Origin: Vibrio zhanjiangensis
GTDB taxonomy: Bacteria > Pseudomonadota > Gammaproteobacteria > Enterobacterales > Vibrionaceae
DNA length: 48,573 nt
Direction: 5' to 3'
Assembly: GCF_030161235.1 (NCBI RefSeq)
Contig: NZ_BSPW01000006.1
Coordinates: forward strand, 1 to 48,573
Below are positions 38,751 through 47,500 of the stretch, piece by piece; position 1 is the stretch's first letter, and each line of letters starts with the position of its first letter. The notes beneath the pieces are model-generated. The model was not told the origin of the DNA, ran no database searches, and saw only the letters and a list, made by a program, of their open reading frames with translations. Both the position numbers and the translations under genes were made by a program.

Positions 38751-38778
38751 ATGATATCGGTGAAAAGCTGAATAAATT

Positions 38779-38800
38779 ACCACCTACTGAAGTAGGTGGT
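38779..38800 (-). terminator. hairpin at the 3' end of the effector/LRR operon
   Basis: A perfect inverted repeat, ACCACCTACT (38779-38788) and AGTAGGTGGT (38791-38800), lies directly after the truncated small frame. The minus strand continues AATTTATTC, which is AT-rich but not a clean T-run. It probably ends the minus operon and may also act on the opposite strand. Confidence 0.6.
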
Positions 38801-38932
38801 TTAGGGCTGAAAATCATATGGGGTGGTTACCCCATTTAAAAGCTCTACATAGGAGCGGTAAAGCATTTGCGGGCCTATGCACACAACAGCAATAATTTTA
38901 CTGGTAACCATGACTGGGTGATCACGTTTCAT
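38801..38932 (-). pseudogene. truncated duplicate of the small membrane protein
   Basis: The 43-codon frame is identical in protein to the first 40 residues of the small protein at 40366-40572 (MKRDHPVMVTSKIIAVVCIG and on), then diverges to FQP and stops. It has the same AGGAG ribosome site and the same place after an LRR gene. The DNA identity with the second copy ends abruptly at 38812. It is a remnant of a tandem duplication and lacks the second membrane segment. Confidence 0.85.
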
Positions 38933-39340
38933 TACTCACTCCTAAGGCTAAAAATAAAGCTGCTGCTTTCTGGTTAAACTTTGATAAAAGGGCGTATTGA
39001 GTGCGTTTTTTCTTACCTTAGAGTAGGTTTTAAGCACTTCAGGATCGATGGTTTCAATCGGATTATCGGAAAAATCAAAAGACTTAAGATGATTGCCCGG
39101 CTGTAACTTTGGCAGCACTTTAAGCTGATTATAAGACGCATTGACAAACACCAACTTAGGCAGCTTAGCGATAACACTTATATCATCCAAGTAGTTATCG
39201 GTAATCTGTAGGTTCTCTAAGTAACGCAGTGCTTCGATTGCCGAAATATCAATAGTGCCACTTTCTTTTACCGTTAGGTTTTTAATTGAAGGGAGTTTTT
39301 CAATACCGGTTAAGGTTGGTAAGTTAGTATCTACAATAAA
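38812..39340. repeat. duplicated block, copy 1
   Basis: This block matches 40452-40980 with a constant offset of 1640 bases and no gaps that I could see. It covers the truncated small frame and the 3' part of the first LRR gene. Identity is almost complete over 38812-38947 and high but not complete within the LRR gene. Confidence 0.85.
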
Positions 39341-40336
39341 GAGCTCTTGTAAACTGGGTAGATTTTCGACACTTTTTAAGACATTATCTTTTGCAGCCCT
39401 AAACGCCAGATCTTTAAGATATGGAAGATTTTCAATTTGAGGTAAACTGTCCTTAGCAATATTTCGCATAAATATTTCTTCAATATTTTTAGGCAATTTG
39501 ACTCCTCTTAGTTTTTTGTCTGTCAAGTCCTCCATAACCAGATCTTTTAGCTTCTCTAGCTTATCAATATTTTTAATATTTTTATATTCTGGCCCTGTTA
39601 CCCATAACTTTTCTAAATTTGTTAGCGACCCAATATCAAGGTCCGATTTTGAAAGCTCAATAGAAAGGTACTCTAGCGACTGATATCCGTTTAGTTCATC
39701 TAAGCCGCTCACATTCTCAGCAGTACTAATAAACACATCTAATTTTTTTTGCAACCCTAGATTGCTGATACGCTTGAGCTTTTTTTGATTAATGATTATT
39801 TTTTTTAGACTTCCTGATTTTGGCAGTATCACCTGTTGCACATTATCTAAAAATGCAATGGTCAACCTTTCTAGATTGTTAAAAGCGCTCAGGTCAATCA
39901 TCGTATCAAGACTTTTTGCGCCTCTTAAATAAAGATACTGAACATCAGAAATAGCGGCAATAAAAGTAGCAGGTAATGTAGCATATTGCTCTACCGTGAC
40001 ATTCAATGCCTTTCCCTGTCTATCCAAGAGCACTGCAATACGCGATAATGAACCTGTCCCTCCGTATAATTGATCATTACCGATAACTTTAGGTGAAATC
40101 AAGTTCTCTCTCTCATCTTCTTTTGAAGGAAACTTGCTGAGTTTTCCTGTCAGCCCCTCTACAAAAAAAGACAAATTTCCGTATTCAGGTTTAAAGGTTT
40201 GCTGAATTTTTTGCGCCACAGGTGAGGCTTGAATAACCGCTTCGGCTTGTTGCTGCGCGGTTAAGGCCAAGGCTTGACTGGCCAGCACTAAGCTCATGCT
40301 TAGTGTGGCTAAAATTGTTTTTATATTCTGAATCAA
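38948..40336 (-). CDS. exported leucine-rich-repeat protein, candidate immunity protein (paralogue 1)
   Basis: The 462-residue protein has a signal peptide ending near ASQALA and then irregular leucine-rich repeats with LxxLxxLxVxxS-type spacing (LPSIKNLTVKESGTIDISAIEAL, LPKLVFVNASYNQLKVLPKL). The start appears to be TTG, with AGGAAG 8 bases upstream. It is the last full gene of the operon led by the MIX protein. Its N-terminus and C-terminal third closely match the paralogue at 40588-41985 while the middle differs. Periplasmic localisation beside a putative membrane-active effector suggests immunity; this is inference. Confidence 0.75.
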   Translation of the reverse strand: MIQNIKTILATLSMSLVLASQALALTAQQQAEAVIQASPVAQKIQQTFKPEYGNLSFFVEGLTGKLSKFPSKEDERENLISPKVIGNDQLYGGTGSLSRIAVLLDRQGKALNVTVEQYATLPATFIAAISDVQYLYLRGAKSLDTMIDLSAFNNLERLTIAFLDNVQQVILPKSGSLKKIIINQKKLKRISNLGLQKKLDVFISTAENVSGLDELNGYQSLEYLSIELSKSDLDIGSLTNLEKLWVTGPEYKNIKNIDKLEKLKDLVMEDLTDKKLRGVKLPKNIEEIFMRNIAKDSLPQIENLPYLKDLAFRAAKDNVLKSVENLPSLQELFIVDTNLPTLTGIEKLPSIKNLTVKESGTIDISAIEALRYLENLQITDNYLDDISVIAKLPKLVFVNASYNQLKVLPKLQPGNHLKSFDFSDNPIETIDPEVLKTYSKVRKNALNTPFYQSLTRKQQLYF

Positions 40337-40365
40337 TTGGTTACTTCCTAGACAGGTGATACGCT

Positions 40366-40572
40366 TTAATCATGCTGATTGGTATCCTTGTCGAGCCACA
40401 AAAACTTAATCAATACAAATAGAATGTGGGTTAAAAAGCCAATATACACATAATCATATGGGGTGGTTACCCCATTTAAAAGCTCTACATAGGAGCGGTA
40501 AAGCATCTGCGGGCCTATGCACACAACAGCAATAATTTTACTGGTAACCATGACTGGGTGATCACGTTTCAT
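40366..40572 (-). CDS. small membrane protein between the LRR genes
   Basis: The 68-residue protein has two hydrophobic stretches (SKIIAVVCIGPQMLY and YVYIGFLTHILFVLIKFLWL) and a charged C-terminus. An AGGAG site lies 6 bases upstream of the ATG. It lies 15 bases after the second LRR gene, and a truncated copy follows the first LRR gene. I do not recognise a family. It may be an immunity accessory or inner-membrane partner of the LRR proteins. Confidence 0.65.
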   Translation of the reverse strand: MKRDHPVMVTSKIIAVVCIGPQMLYRSYVELLNGVTTPYDYVYIGFLTHILFVLIKFLWLDKDTNQHD

Positions 40573-40980
40573 TACTCACTCCTAAGGCTAAAGAGCAAGC
40601 CGCTGCTTTCTGGTTAAACTTTGATAAAACGGCGTATTATAGGCTCTTTTACTCACTTTAGAGTAGGTTTTAATCACTTCAGGATCGATGGTTTCAATCG
40701 GGTTGTTATTAAAATCAAAATACTTAAGATGATTGCCCGGCCGTAGCTTTGGCAGTACTTTAAGCTGATTGTAAGACGCATCCACGTAGACCAACTTAGG
40801 CAGCTTGGCAATAACACTTATATCATCCAAGTAGTTATCGGTAATCATTAGGTTCTCTAAGTGATGCAGTGCTTCGATTGCCGAAATATCAATGGTGCCA
40901 CTTTCTTTTATCGTTAGGTCTTTAATTGAAGGCAGTTTTTCAATACCAGCTAAAGTAGGTAGGTTAGAATCTGCGATAAA
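40452..40980. repeat. duplicated block, copy 2
   Basis: This is the partner of 38812-39340 (offset 1640). It covers most of the intact small membrane gene and the 3' part of the second LRR gene. The arrangement LRR-small gene repeated twice shows a tandem duplication of about 1.64 kb. Confidence 0.85.
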
Positions 40981-41985
40981 GAGTTCTTCTAAGCTAGGTA
41001 GGTTCTCCACCTTATTAAGCACTCTATCCTCGCTAGACCACAAGACTAATTTTTTAAGCTCAGGCAAGTCTTTAATTTCAGGTAAGCTATTTTTACTCAC
41101 ATCAAATAGAGCAACATCTTCTAAATTTTTTGGTAACGAAATACGACTTATTTTTTCACTCGACAAATTTCTTAACGTCAATTTTTTCAGGTTATCTAAA
41201 CTGCTAATATTACGAATATTTTCATACCTTGGATTAGTTAACCTAAGTCTTTGCAGATGAATTATGGAGCCAATATCAATACTTGGATCCGATAAATAAA
41301 TCGATAGGTCTTTTAGAGTTTTACTGCCATTTATTTCTTCAAAACCGATCGACTTTTCGGCCGTACTTTGTAGGAGATTAAGTTTTTTCTGCATCCCTAG
41401 GTTACTAATACGCTTCAGGCTCTCTTGGTATATGATGATTTTTTCCACTTTGCCTGATTTTGGCAGAATGATATGCTCCATATTCTTGGAAAATGAAATG
41501 TCTACTCTTTCGAGATTGTTAAAAGAGCTTAGATCGACGGTACTATCCAAAAACACAGAGCTACTCAATCTTAGGTACTGCGCATCTTGAATAGCGTCAA
41601 TCAGTTCCGTTGGAACTGTTACTGTCCGTTCTGAAATGACGCTCTTCGCCTTACCTTGTTGGTCAAGCAGTATCATAATACGAGAAAGCGAACCGGTTCC
41701 ACCAAAACCTTGCCCATCAGCTATAATCAAAGGCAATATATTGCTATTTCCCCACTCGCGCTTAGTAGAGGGCAATTCTCCAAACCTACCTGTCAAACCC
41801 TCAACAAAAAAAGACAAGTTGCCGTATTCAGGCTTAAAGTTTTGCTGAATTTTTTGCGCCACAGGTGAGGCTTTAATGATCGCTTCGGCTTGTTGCTGCG
41901 CGGTTAAGGCCAAGGCTTGACTGGCCATAACTAGGTATAAACTCAGCGCGACTAGGAAAACATGGCCGCGTTTTACTAATTTCAT
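40588..41985 (-). CDS. exported leucine-rich-repeat protein, candidate immunity protein (paralogue 2)
   Basis: The 465-residue protein has a signal peptide (cleavage near MASQALA) followed by the same conserved block as paralogue 1 (ALTAQQQAEA, YGNLSFFVEGLTG, GGTGSLSRI) and leucine-rich repeats. Its ATG overlaps the stop of the 1179-residue gene as ATGA, with GGAGAAG upstream, so it is translationally coupled to it. Such coupling is typical of effector-immunity pairs. The central repeats differ from paralogue 1, whereas the ends are conserved. Confidence 0.78.
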   Translation of the reverse strand: MKLVKRGHVFLVALSLYLVMASQALALTAQQQAEAIIKASPVAQKIQQNFKPEYGNLSFFVEGLTGRFGELPSTKREWGNSNILPLIIADGQGFGGTGSLSRIMILLDQQGKAKSVISERTVTVPTELIDAIQDAQYLRLSSSVFLDSTVDLSSFNNLERVDISFSKNMEHIILPKSGKVEKIIIYQESLKRISNLGMQKKLNLLQSTAEKSIGFEEINGSKTLKDLSIYLSDPSIDIGSIIHLQRLRLTNPRYENIRNISSLDNLKKLTLRNLSSEKISRISLPKNLEDVALFDVSKNSLPEIKDLPELKKLVLWSSEDRVLNKVENLPSLEELFIADSNLPTLAGIEKLPSIKDLTIKESGTIDISAIEALHHLENLMITDNYLDDISVIAKLPKLVYVDASYNQLKVLPKLRPGNHLKYFDFNNNPIETIDPEVIKTYSKVSKRAYNTPFYQSLTRKQRLAL

Positions 41986-44900
41986 TGTTCTTCTCCGTGA
42001 ATCGATTCAACGTACAATTTGGGAATACGAAAGCTGGGGTGATTCCAAGCATTGCCAAGGAAAAACGCCTGCTCGCTAGGCTCTGGCGGGGTAAATAAAC
42101 CGGTTTCTAATAACTGGGCAATCGAAATCACATCAATCCCATACTCGATGTTCGCAGAAATTCCCCAATTCACCCCTTTGGCCGCTTTTTTCTCTAGGCC
42201 GGGGCCAATATAAATATGCGTCGACTGCTGTGAATCAAAGTTACGATCAGGATGTGACAGCTCTTGTTCCCGTACTTGGTTATAGTATTGAATAATGTCG
42301 CTCACCGTTGTGATACCGGTAAAGTCTTCAAGGCTTGGGTCAAGCTTAACCAGGTCTTCAATTAACTTTTCCGAGTAACCAAGCAAATGAAGCGGCACGA
42401 CGGCGCGCCAAGACATATTGCCTAACTCCACATAAGAAAAACCGGGTAGTAGGTCGGCAAACTCATCGGTTAGCTTTTCATCTATGTCTTCAACCGTGCC
42501 CGGCGATAACATCTTAAGTGTCAACTCAGGGGAACGAGCCAAGGCTGCGGTTAACTCTTGGGTGCTATCAAATTCAAGATCTTCGCTAATCTTTGACTGT
42601 TTCACCACTTGCTCCAGATAACTTTGGGTTGTTTCTTTATCCAAATCACCTTTAAACAGTTGCCATTGCGCGAGCAGTCTTTTTTGCACTTGAGTTTGAT
42701 TTAAGGCGCGATAAAGCTTTTTCAATTCATAAACCACCATCACCACGGTTATCACAGTGCCAACCACAGTTAACACCCCTATCCCTGTTGCCCAGCCAAC
42801 CAACATTGCCGAATCCGCAATAAGACTGGCGCCCTTAGCCAAAATTTCCGCATCGGTGGGATCAGTTAGATAAAGATCGATAGAGGTATTTACCAATGAA
42901 AATACCGTGAGCCCAACGGAAAGAAAATCAAGCACTTGGCCTATCTGACCAAAGCGTAAAGTACCGACATCCACAGGACCTTTGGTTTTCATACGGGCCA
43001 AGGCAATTTCAATGCTTCGCGCAATACTTAAGCTGTCTGAGACTAACTGTAACCGGCTTGATACCAGCTCTGTCATCATTCTAGTCATTTCTAACGAGGT
43101 TTGATGCCCGCTCCACTGCGCCTTTTTCGCTTCTTCTTCAATGGCTAACGCGGCTTGGGTATTAACGGTAAAGTTATAAAACACATACAGGAGTTTGGCG
43201 TAGGCGACGCCCTGATACGGGCTGGCAGCCGAGTCTAAGGTACTATCAAATAAATCTTGGCTATGCTTGCCTTGCCCAGTGGCCACCTCTTCAGAGTATT
43301 TTGCTAATATATATCGACCTTGCTCTACTAGCCTTTGGTTTCTGCTGCGATCGCTACTTCGAACAATGGTGTAGGCCATAAAGATCTGTTGAAATTGCTC
43401 CTTACTAAACAACTCACGAACTTTCCAATGACGCAATACAGCATTAAAAAAGCGCAAATGAGCAACCGACGTAGTTTGCACCCGTTTGGTAACATGGGTC
43501 ATGACCTCCGCGGAGTAGCAGGATAAAATTACTTGCAGCACACAAGGCGCGCCTGGGCCTGGGATGACCAGCCCTCGCTTACTCCAAAGCAGCTCTAGTG
43601 TTTCAACGGTATTTGTATCCAGAATAGCACTCAGTAGGTTGTCTTTTGGGGTTTCTGGGTCAATGTTTTCCGTTGTCTGCTGCACTAAATAACTATCTTT
43701 AGGAATAACTGTTTTTGTCGCTTGGCCTATTACATCTACATCCCAAACCTCTTTAAACTCTTGTTCAATAGTATGATTGGTATCATTGGCAATGATGGCA
43801 TTAATGCTGGGGGCAATTTGCTCATCAAACAGTTTTTGACGGAATGTATCACTGGAGGCCAGAGCGCCGTAGCACTCAGCAATGGTGTTAAAAATCACGC
43901 ACCAGTTGCCTTCATCTTCAAAATCGGGCCCTGGCGGAATAAAACCTTCATCAGCAACTTTTTTCGCAATCTCTTCATCTTGCAACTGCTTTGAGAGTGA
44001 ATCCATGTAACGATTCAGTTCCTGCCGCAGTTTGGGTGCGGTCAGCAAGGCGTACAATCGCTCTGCCACTTTTGCGATATCGGCTTTTTGTTTGCCTGCG
44101 TTTTTATAGGTTTTAGAGAAAATAAGAAAACTTTCTTCTTTATCAGCGCTAGTGACCATTTTATCGCGAATGGCACATAAGGCTTGGTATAGCTCTCGGT
44201 GGTTTTTAGCCTGCTCTATCTGATCTTTATCCCCTGGTTCCCAAAACATATCGCTATTGAGTACTTGATACTGAAGGTACAAAAAAGGATGCTGCGGGCC
44301 AAACATGACTCGATTCATACTTTCCCAATAGCTGCTATCAGGAAGCGCTTTGAACGGAAACTCAAATTGGAGCTTTACTATGTTTATCATGTCAGTGAGA
44401 ATGTCTAGACGAGCCATATAATCGGCCAGAAATAGATTGTATTCACCGATCTGCCTTTGCATCTTGTTTAGCATCTTACGCAGGCGAAAATCCCATTCAG
44501 GTAACGAGCAATGCACTTTTATTTGTTTTGGCGCATCGATAGTTTTAAATCGCGTGGCTTCGTTTTCAATCAGTTCATTCGCTAGACAGCCAGCGTCAAT
44601 GTCGAGCTCCTTGAGCGGTTTGGATTTAAATGGGAACTTGTCGAGCGGATACGCCAAAAATCGAGCGTTACTTTTCACCGTCAAGCTATTACGGCTGATG
44701 GTGGCGATTTGCATTGCTGGCTTGGGTTTTGGTTTGCTGCGCGCGCTTTCACGAAGAGGCGTCACTTTGGTGTGGAGTAAAGCAGGTAAACCCTGAAAGC
44801 CATTCGGTTGCAGCAAGGTAAATTGATCGCCAGATTCGTCAAAAAAGCGCGGTTCCATGCTGAGAGGGAACGGCTTGCCCCAAATATTGGTCGCTGCGAC

Positions 44901-45521
44901 ACCGCTTGAGAGCACAGATCCCGCGCCAGATGTATCCCAATACCAGACAAAACGGTTACTGATCACTGAATCTTTCATATCAATCTGATGGCTATCACCA
45001 TCATCATATATGAAGGCACTATCGGCCAGTGACACTGTACGTTCGCTGGTCACACAAGTGGTCTTTGCGTCAATAGGAGAACGGCCTTGCTCGCTATAAA
45101 CTTGCTGAATTTGCGTAGGATGAAATAAACCAATGTTATTCAATTCATCTTTGTCTACATCCAAATACCATGCACCGTCATCATCTTGCGTTAGTGTGCT
45201 GGCTTGGTAGAGATCAGCGTACTGTTTTTTTCGGCTATCAAGTTTACTTTGGTTTTCAGTCACACATTCTTGATCAAACTCATCTAAACATGATTGACTT
45301 TGCCATTGTTCGACAAATTCATCATATTCATTTTGTTTGGTGTCTAGTATTTTCTTTTGGTGACTGCCGTAATTTTTCAGATCGACAACCAACATGGCTT
45401 CTGCGCTAGAATCCAGTTCTGTTATCTTTTGTTTGATTTTCTCTAACAAGACCCGATTATATTCAAGATCGGACAAGTACAAGTCATTTTGCGGCTGCTT
45501 AGGCGTTAACATTGTATTCAT
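41982..45521 (-). CDS. large putative T6SS effector with membrane-inserting region
   Basis: I do not recognise a named family for this 1179-residue protein. It has no signal peptide. The N-terminal 130 residues are coiled-coil-like, a beta-rich part follows (about 150-300), then a long helical region. A hydrophobic pair lies at about 862-884 and 898-931, a layout seen in pore-forming or membrane-disrupting toxins. It starts 3 bases after the MIX gene and is coupled to the LRR gene. This suggests a MIX co-effector/effector pair with exported immunity. No enzyme motif is evident. Confidence 0.65.
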   Translation of the reverse strand: MNTMLTPKQPQNDLYLSDLEYNRVLLEKIKQKITELDSSAEAMLVVDLKNYGSHQKKILDTKQNEYDEFVEQWQSQSCLDEFDQECVTENQSKLDSRKKQYADLYQASTLTQDDDGAWYLDVDKDELNNIGLFHPTQIQQVYSEQGRSPIDAKTTCVTSERTVSLADSAFIYDDGDSHQIDMKDSVISNRFVWYWDTSGAGSVLSSGVAATNIWGKPFPLSMEPRFFDESGDQFTLLQPNGFQGLPALLHTKVTPLRESARSKPKPKPAMQIATISRNSLTVKSNARFLAYPLDKFPFKSKPLKELDIDAGCLANELIENEATRFKTIDAPKQIKVHCSLPEWDFRLRKMLNKMQRQIGEYNLFLADYMARLDILTDMINIVKLQFEFPFKALPDSSYWESMNRVMFGPQHPFLYLQYQVLNSDMFWEPGDKDQIEQAKNHRELYQALCAIRDKMVTSADKEESFLIFSKTYKNAGKQKADIAKVAERLYALLTAPKLRQELNRYMDSLSKQLQDEEIAKKVADEGFIPPGPDFEDEGNWCVIFNTIAECYGALASSDTFRQKLFDEQIAPSINAIIANDTNHTIEQEFKEVWDVDVIGQATKTVIPKDSYLVQQTTENIDPETPKDNLLSAILDTNTVETLELLWSKRGLVIPGPGAPCVLQVILSCYSAEVMTHVTKRVQTTSVAHLRFFNAVLRHWKVRELFSKEQFQQIFMAYTIVRSSDRSRNQRLVEQGRYILAKYSEEVATGQGKHSQDLFDSTLDSAASPYQGVAYAKLLYVFYNFTVNTQAALAIEEEAKKAQWSGHQTSLEMTRMMTELVSSRLQLVSDSLSIARSIEIALARMKTKGPVDVGTLRFGQIGQVLDFLSVGLTVFSLVNTSIDLYLTDPTDAEILAKGASLIADSAMLVGWATGIGVLTVVGTVITVVMVVYELKKLYRALNQTQVQKRLLAQWQLFKGDLDKETTQSYLEQVVKQSKISEDLEFDSTQELTAALARSPELTLKMLSPGTVEDIDEKLTDEFADLLPGFSYVELGNMSWRAVVPLHLLGYSEKLIEDLVKLDPSLEDFTGITTVSDIIQYYNQVREQELSHPDRNFDSQQSTHIYIGPGLEKKAAKGVNWGISANIEYGIDVISIAQLLETGLFTPPEPSEQAFFLGNAWNHPSFRIPKLYVESIHGEEQ

Positions 45522-45524
45522 AAA

Positions 45525-47222
45525 TTACCAACCACCATTTTTAGATTGATCGAGTGCGGAAATTTGTTTTTTGGTATTCGAGTCAAGCTGACCATTGACC
45601 TCAAGGGCGTAATTCTTTTGCAGGTTTGAAATCGCCTGTTGGGCTAATTCAGGATCGGCTTGGGACAAGTTCACTTCCGTAAAGTCATGGTTTTGAAGCC
45701 GCTGCAGTACGCCTTCTTGCTCTTCAATCGGTTTAAGTGAACCAATATTGACCAACAAGCGATTTGAGTAATCCTCATCAGTTTGACTTGCTTTCATACA
45801 CACCAACACACGGTCTTGATCGTAGAATTCCGCTAAGGAGATAAAACCTTTATCATCAGATTGACGCTGATAATCTGTTCCATTGGCCTTAACCAAACAT
45901 GCCAAATTGGCATAGGGTTTATCCAACTGATCTTTTAACAAAATACCAAAACCACCGCTGTTATGAGGTAACTTCACTACCGCTGTTTTTGTTTGCTGCT
46001 GTTGATAAAAATTGCCTGAGTTGTTGTTAAGATTTGGTGTAAAGCTTTGCGCGATATCCGCATCTAACTTAGGAATATGAATATCAACAATATGCTTTTG
46101 GTCATCAAAACTCTGTGTCTCCGAGTAGCTTACCCATTCATCCAGACTTATCATTTCACTTTGGTAAAACTCTAGATCTTGCTCTAGTTTCTCTATGGTT
46201 TCCCAACTGAGTTGGGCCGCGCTATACACTAACCCAAAACCATTGTCTTCAATCTGCACTTCACCTTTAATTTTATAAGGCAGCCAAATATGGTGGAGCT
46301 GATGGCCTTCCGCTTGACGAACTTGTTTGTCTTGCGCGTGTGGCATTGCGCGGTAGTACTCAACATCAACATCTGACAAATAGCCACTTTGTGCCACATA
46401 CAGCTCGCGCCAGAGTACTTGCTTCCAAAACACGTAAACATACCCCCGCTTTGCATCAGCGAGTTTATCGGCTTGGTTATCTTGCGTTGCGTAGTACAAA
46501 GGTCTGACTGGAATCAGTACATTATCCCATTCATCCATCTCAGTTTGTTCAGGAACGGGTTGTATTTCATCGGCGATTTTTAACAGTATCGGTGTGGGTT
46601 GCTGCTTGTTGGGGATCTTGATGTAAAGGCTTTTGCTTTCTGCCTCTAAACCCTTAAATATCGCAACGCTGCGGTGGTTGTAGTGCCGGTCTGGTCTCGT
46701 ATTGGTGAGCTTCTCACCTTGTAGATCGGTTTTGCCGAGCATAACACGCGCCGCATTGTTCGGCCACTGGCCGGCAAACTCGACCACGATTTTTTTGTCT
46801 GGCGCTGGCTTAACGGGGTTAAAAACCAAGTTTCGTGCCAAGGGTACGTCGTCAGTGACCATGGCATAATTGGCTTTCACCACTTTCTTTTCTGGCTGGT
46901 CGGCCAGTTTATCCACACGCGTCTTTAACGCTGGGTATGCCTGAAGTTGGGTAGTTGAAAGTGGACTCTTGCGAGGAAACGACGACACAGCAACCCAATC
47001 AGCACGAACAAGACGCTGTTTAATGGCTGCAAGTAATCGGTGGATGTCTTTTTTCGCCGACGGAGGAAGACTTTCAGACAGAGGCTTGGGAAGCTGTCTG
47101 ACCACGTCTTGAAGATTGCGCGTACGCGAAAGTTGCCCGATGCATTCATCCGGCGACAGGATATAGTCTAACACGTCCCTAGAAAGTGTATTTCCCGGAA
47201 CAAATTTGCAAATTAATTGCAT
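45525..47222 (-). CDS. MIX-domain T6SS effector or co-effector
   Basis: The 565-residue protein contains a MIX-like region: AKRGYVYVF (257-265), LWRELYV (270-276) and HHIWLPYK (310-317), in the order known for MIX effectors of marine bacteria. About 435-465 resembles the GxxDxxG-type repeat of effector linkers (NGTDYQRQSDDKGFISL). The end (about 527-557) resembles a peptidoglycan-binding fold (ISNLQKNYALEVNGQLDSNT). No toxin domain is clear, so it may be a MIX co-effector for the 1179-residue protein. The ATG at 47222 has GGAGA 6 bases upstream; a TTG at 47237 is less likely. Confidence 0.75.
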   Translation of the reverse strand: MQLICKFVPGNTLSRDVLDYILSPDECIGQLSRTRNLQDVVRQLPKPLSESLPPSAKKDIHRLLAAIKQRLVRADWVAVSSFPRKSPLSTTQLQAYPALKTRVDKLADQPEKKVVKANYAMVTDDVPLARNLVFNPVKPAPDKKIVVEFAGQWPNNAARVMLGKTDLQGEKLTNTRPDRHYNHRSVAIFKGLEAESKSLYIKIPNKQQPTPILLKIADEIQPVPEQTEMDEWDNVLIPVRPLYYATQDNQADKLADAKRGYVYVFWKQVLWRELYVAQSGYLSDVDVEYYRAMPHAQDKQVRQAEGHQLHHIWLPYKIKGEVQIEDNGFGLVYSAAQLSWETIEKLEQDLEFYQSEMISLDEWVSYSETQSFDDQKHIVDIHIPKLDADIAQSFTPNLNNNSGNFYQQQQTKTAVVKLPHNSGGFGILLKDQLDKPYANLACLVKANGTDYQRQSDDKGFISLAEFYDQDRVLVCMKASQTDEDYSNRLLVNIGSLKPIEEQEGVLQRLQNHDFTEVNLSQADPELAQQAISNLQKNYALEVNGQLDSNTKKQISALDQSKNGGW

Positions 47223-47258
47223 TTTAGTTCTCCACAACCATTAATGTTTTTTGATTGC

Positions 47259-47285
47259 GGTAACAAGTTACCCCAAAGGGGTTAA
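47259..47285 (-). promoter_or_regulatory. overlapping dyads in the leader of the MIX operon
   Basis: GGTAAC-AA-GTTACC (47259-47272) overlaps TTACCCC-AAA-GGGGTTAA (47268-47285, one-base bulge). Both lie between the predicted transcription start and the MIX start codon. They could be operator sites or leader-RNA hairpins. Confidence 0.4.
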
Positions 47286-47304
47286 TTACGATTTGGCGAT
47301 AGCC

Positions 47305-47332
47305 ATTGTACGTATAATTGAGATATTTGCAA
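47305..47332 (-). promoter_or_regulatory. predicted sigma-70 promoter of the MIX/effector operon
   Basis: On the minus strand TTGCAA (47332-47327) and TACAAT (47310-47305) are spaced by 16 bases. Transcription would start near 47298, giving a leader of about 75 bases. Confidence 0.5.
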
Positions 47333-47390
47333 CCTAATCAAATTAATACCGCCATCATTAAGATCTGAAAAATATACCGTATCATTGGTT

Positions 47391-47418
47391 AAAAAAAGAC
47401 GCGATGAAATATCGCGTC
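47391..47418 (-). terminator. strong terminator with no coding gene upstream
   Basis: A perfect 8-bp stem (GACGCGAT at 47398-47405, ATCGCGTC at 47411-47418) with a 5-nt loop is followed on the minus strand by seven T. No coding gene ends just before it. The large gene further right has its own terminator at 47661-47686. Confidence 0.85.
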
Positions 47419-47494
47419 AAAGTATCAACTACATTTTCAGATACAAAAAAACAGATAGTCATTACCACCTGTGCAGGATAACACCCTTGGGTGT
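47391..47494 (-). ncRNA. candidate small regulatory RNA (about 100 nt)
   Basis: A promoter at 47501-47528 and an intrinsic terminator at 47391-47418 bracket about 100 bases with no plausible protein. The predicted RNA begins with a short self-complementary segment (ACACCCAAGGGTGT), continues with an unstructured U-rich stretch (CTGTTTTTTTG) and ends in the terminator hairpin, an Hfq-sRNA-like layout. I do not recognise a named sRNA. It lies between a giant surface-protein gene and the MIX operon, all on the same strand. Confidence 0.5.
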
Positions 47495-47500
47495 AGCGCT

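Noticed and set aside
47387..47467. 26-codon frame inside the candidate sRNA
   Set aside because: The frame runs through the terminator stem and its stop lies beyond the T-run, so it would not be on a complete transcript.
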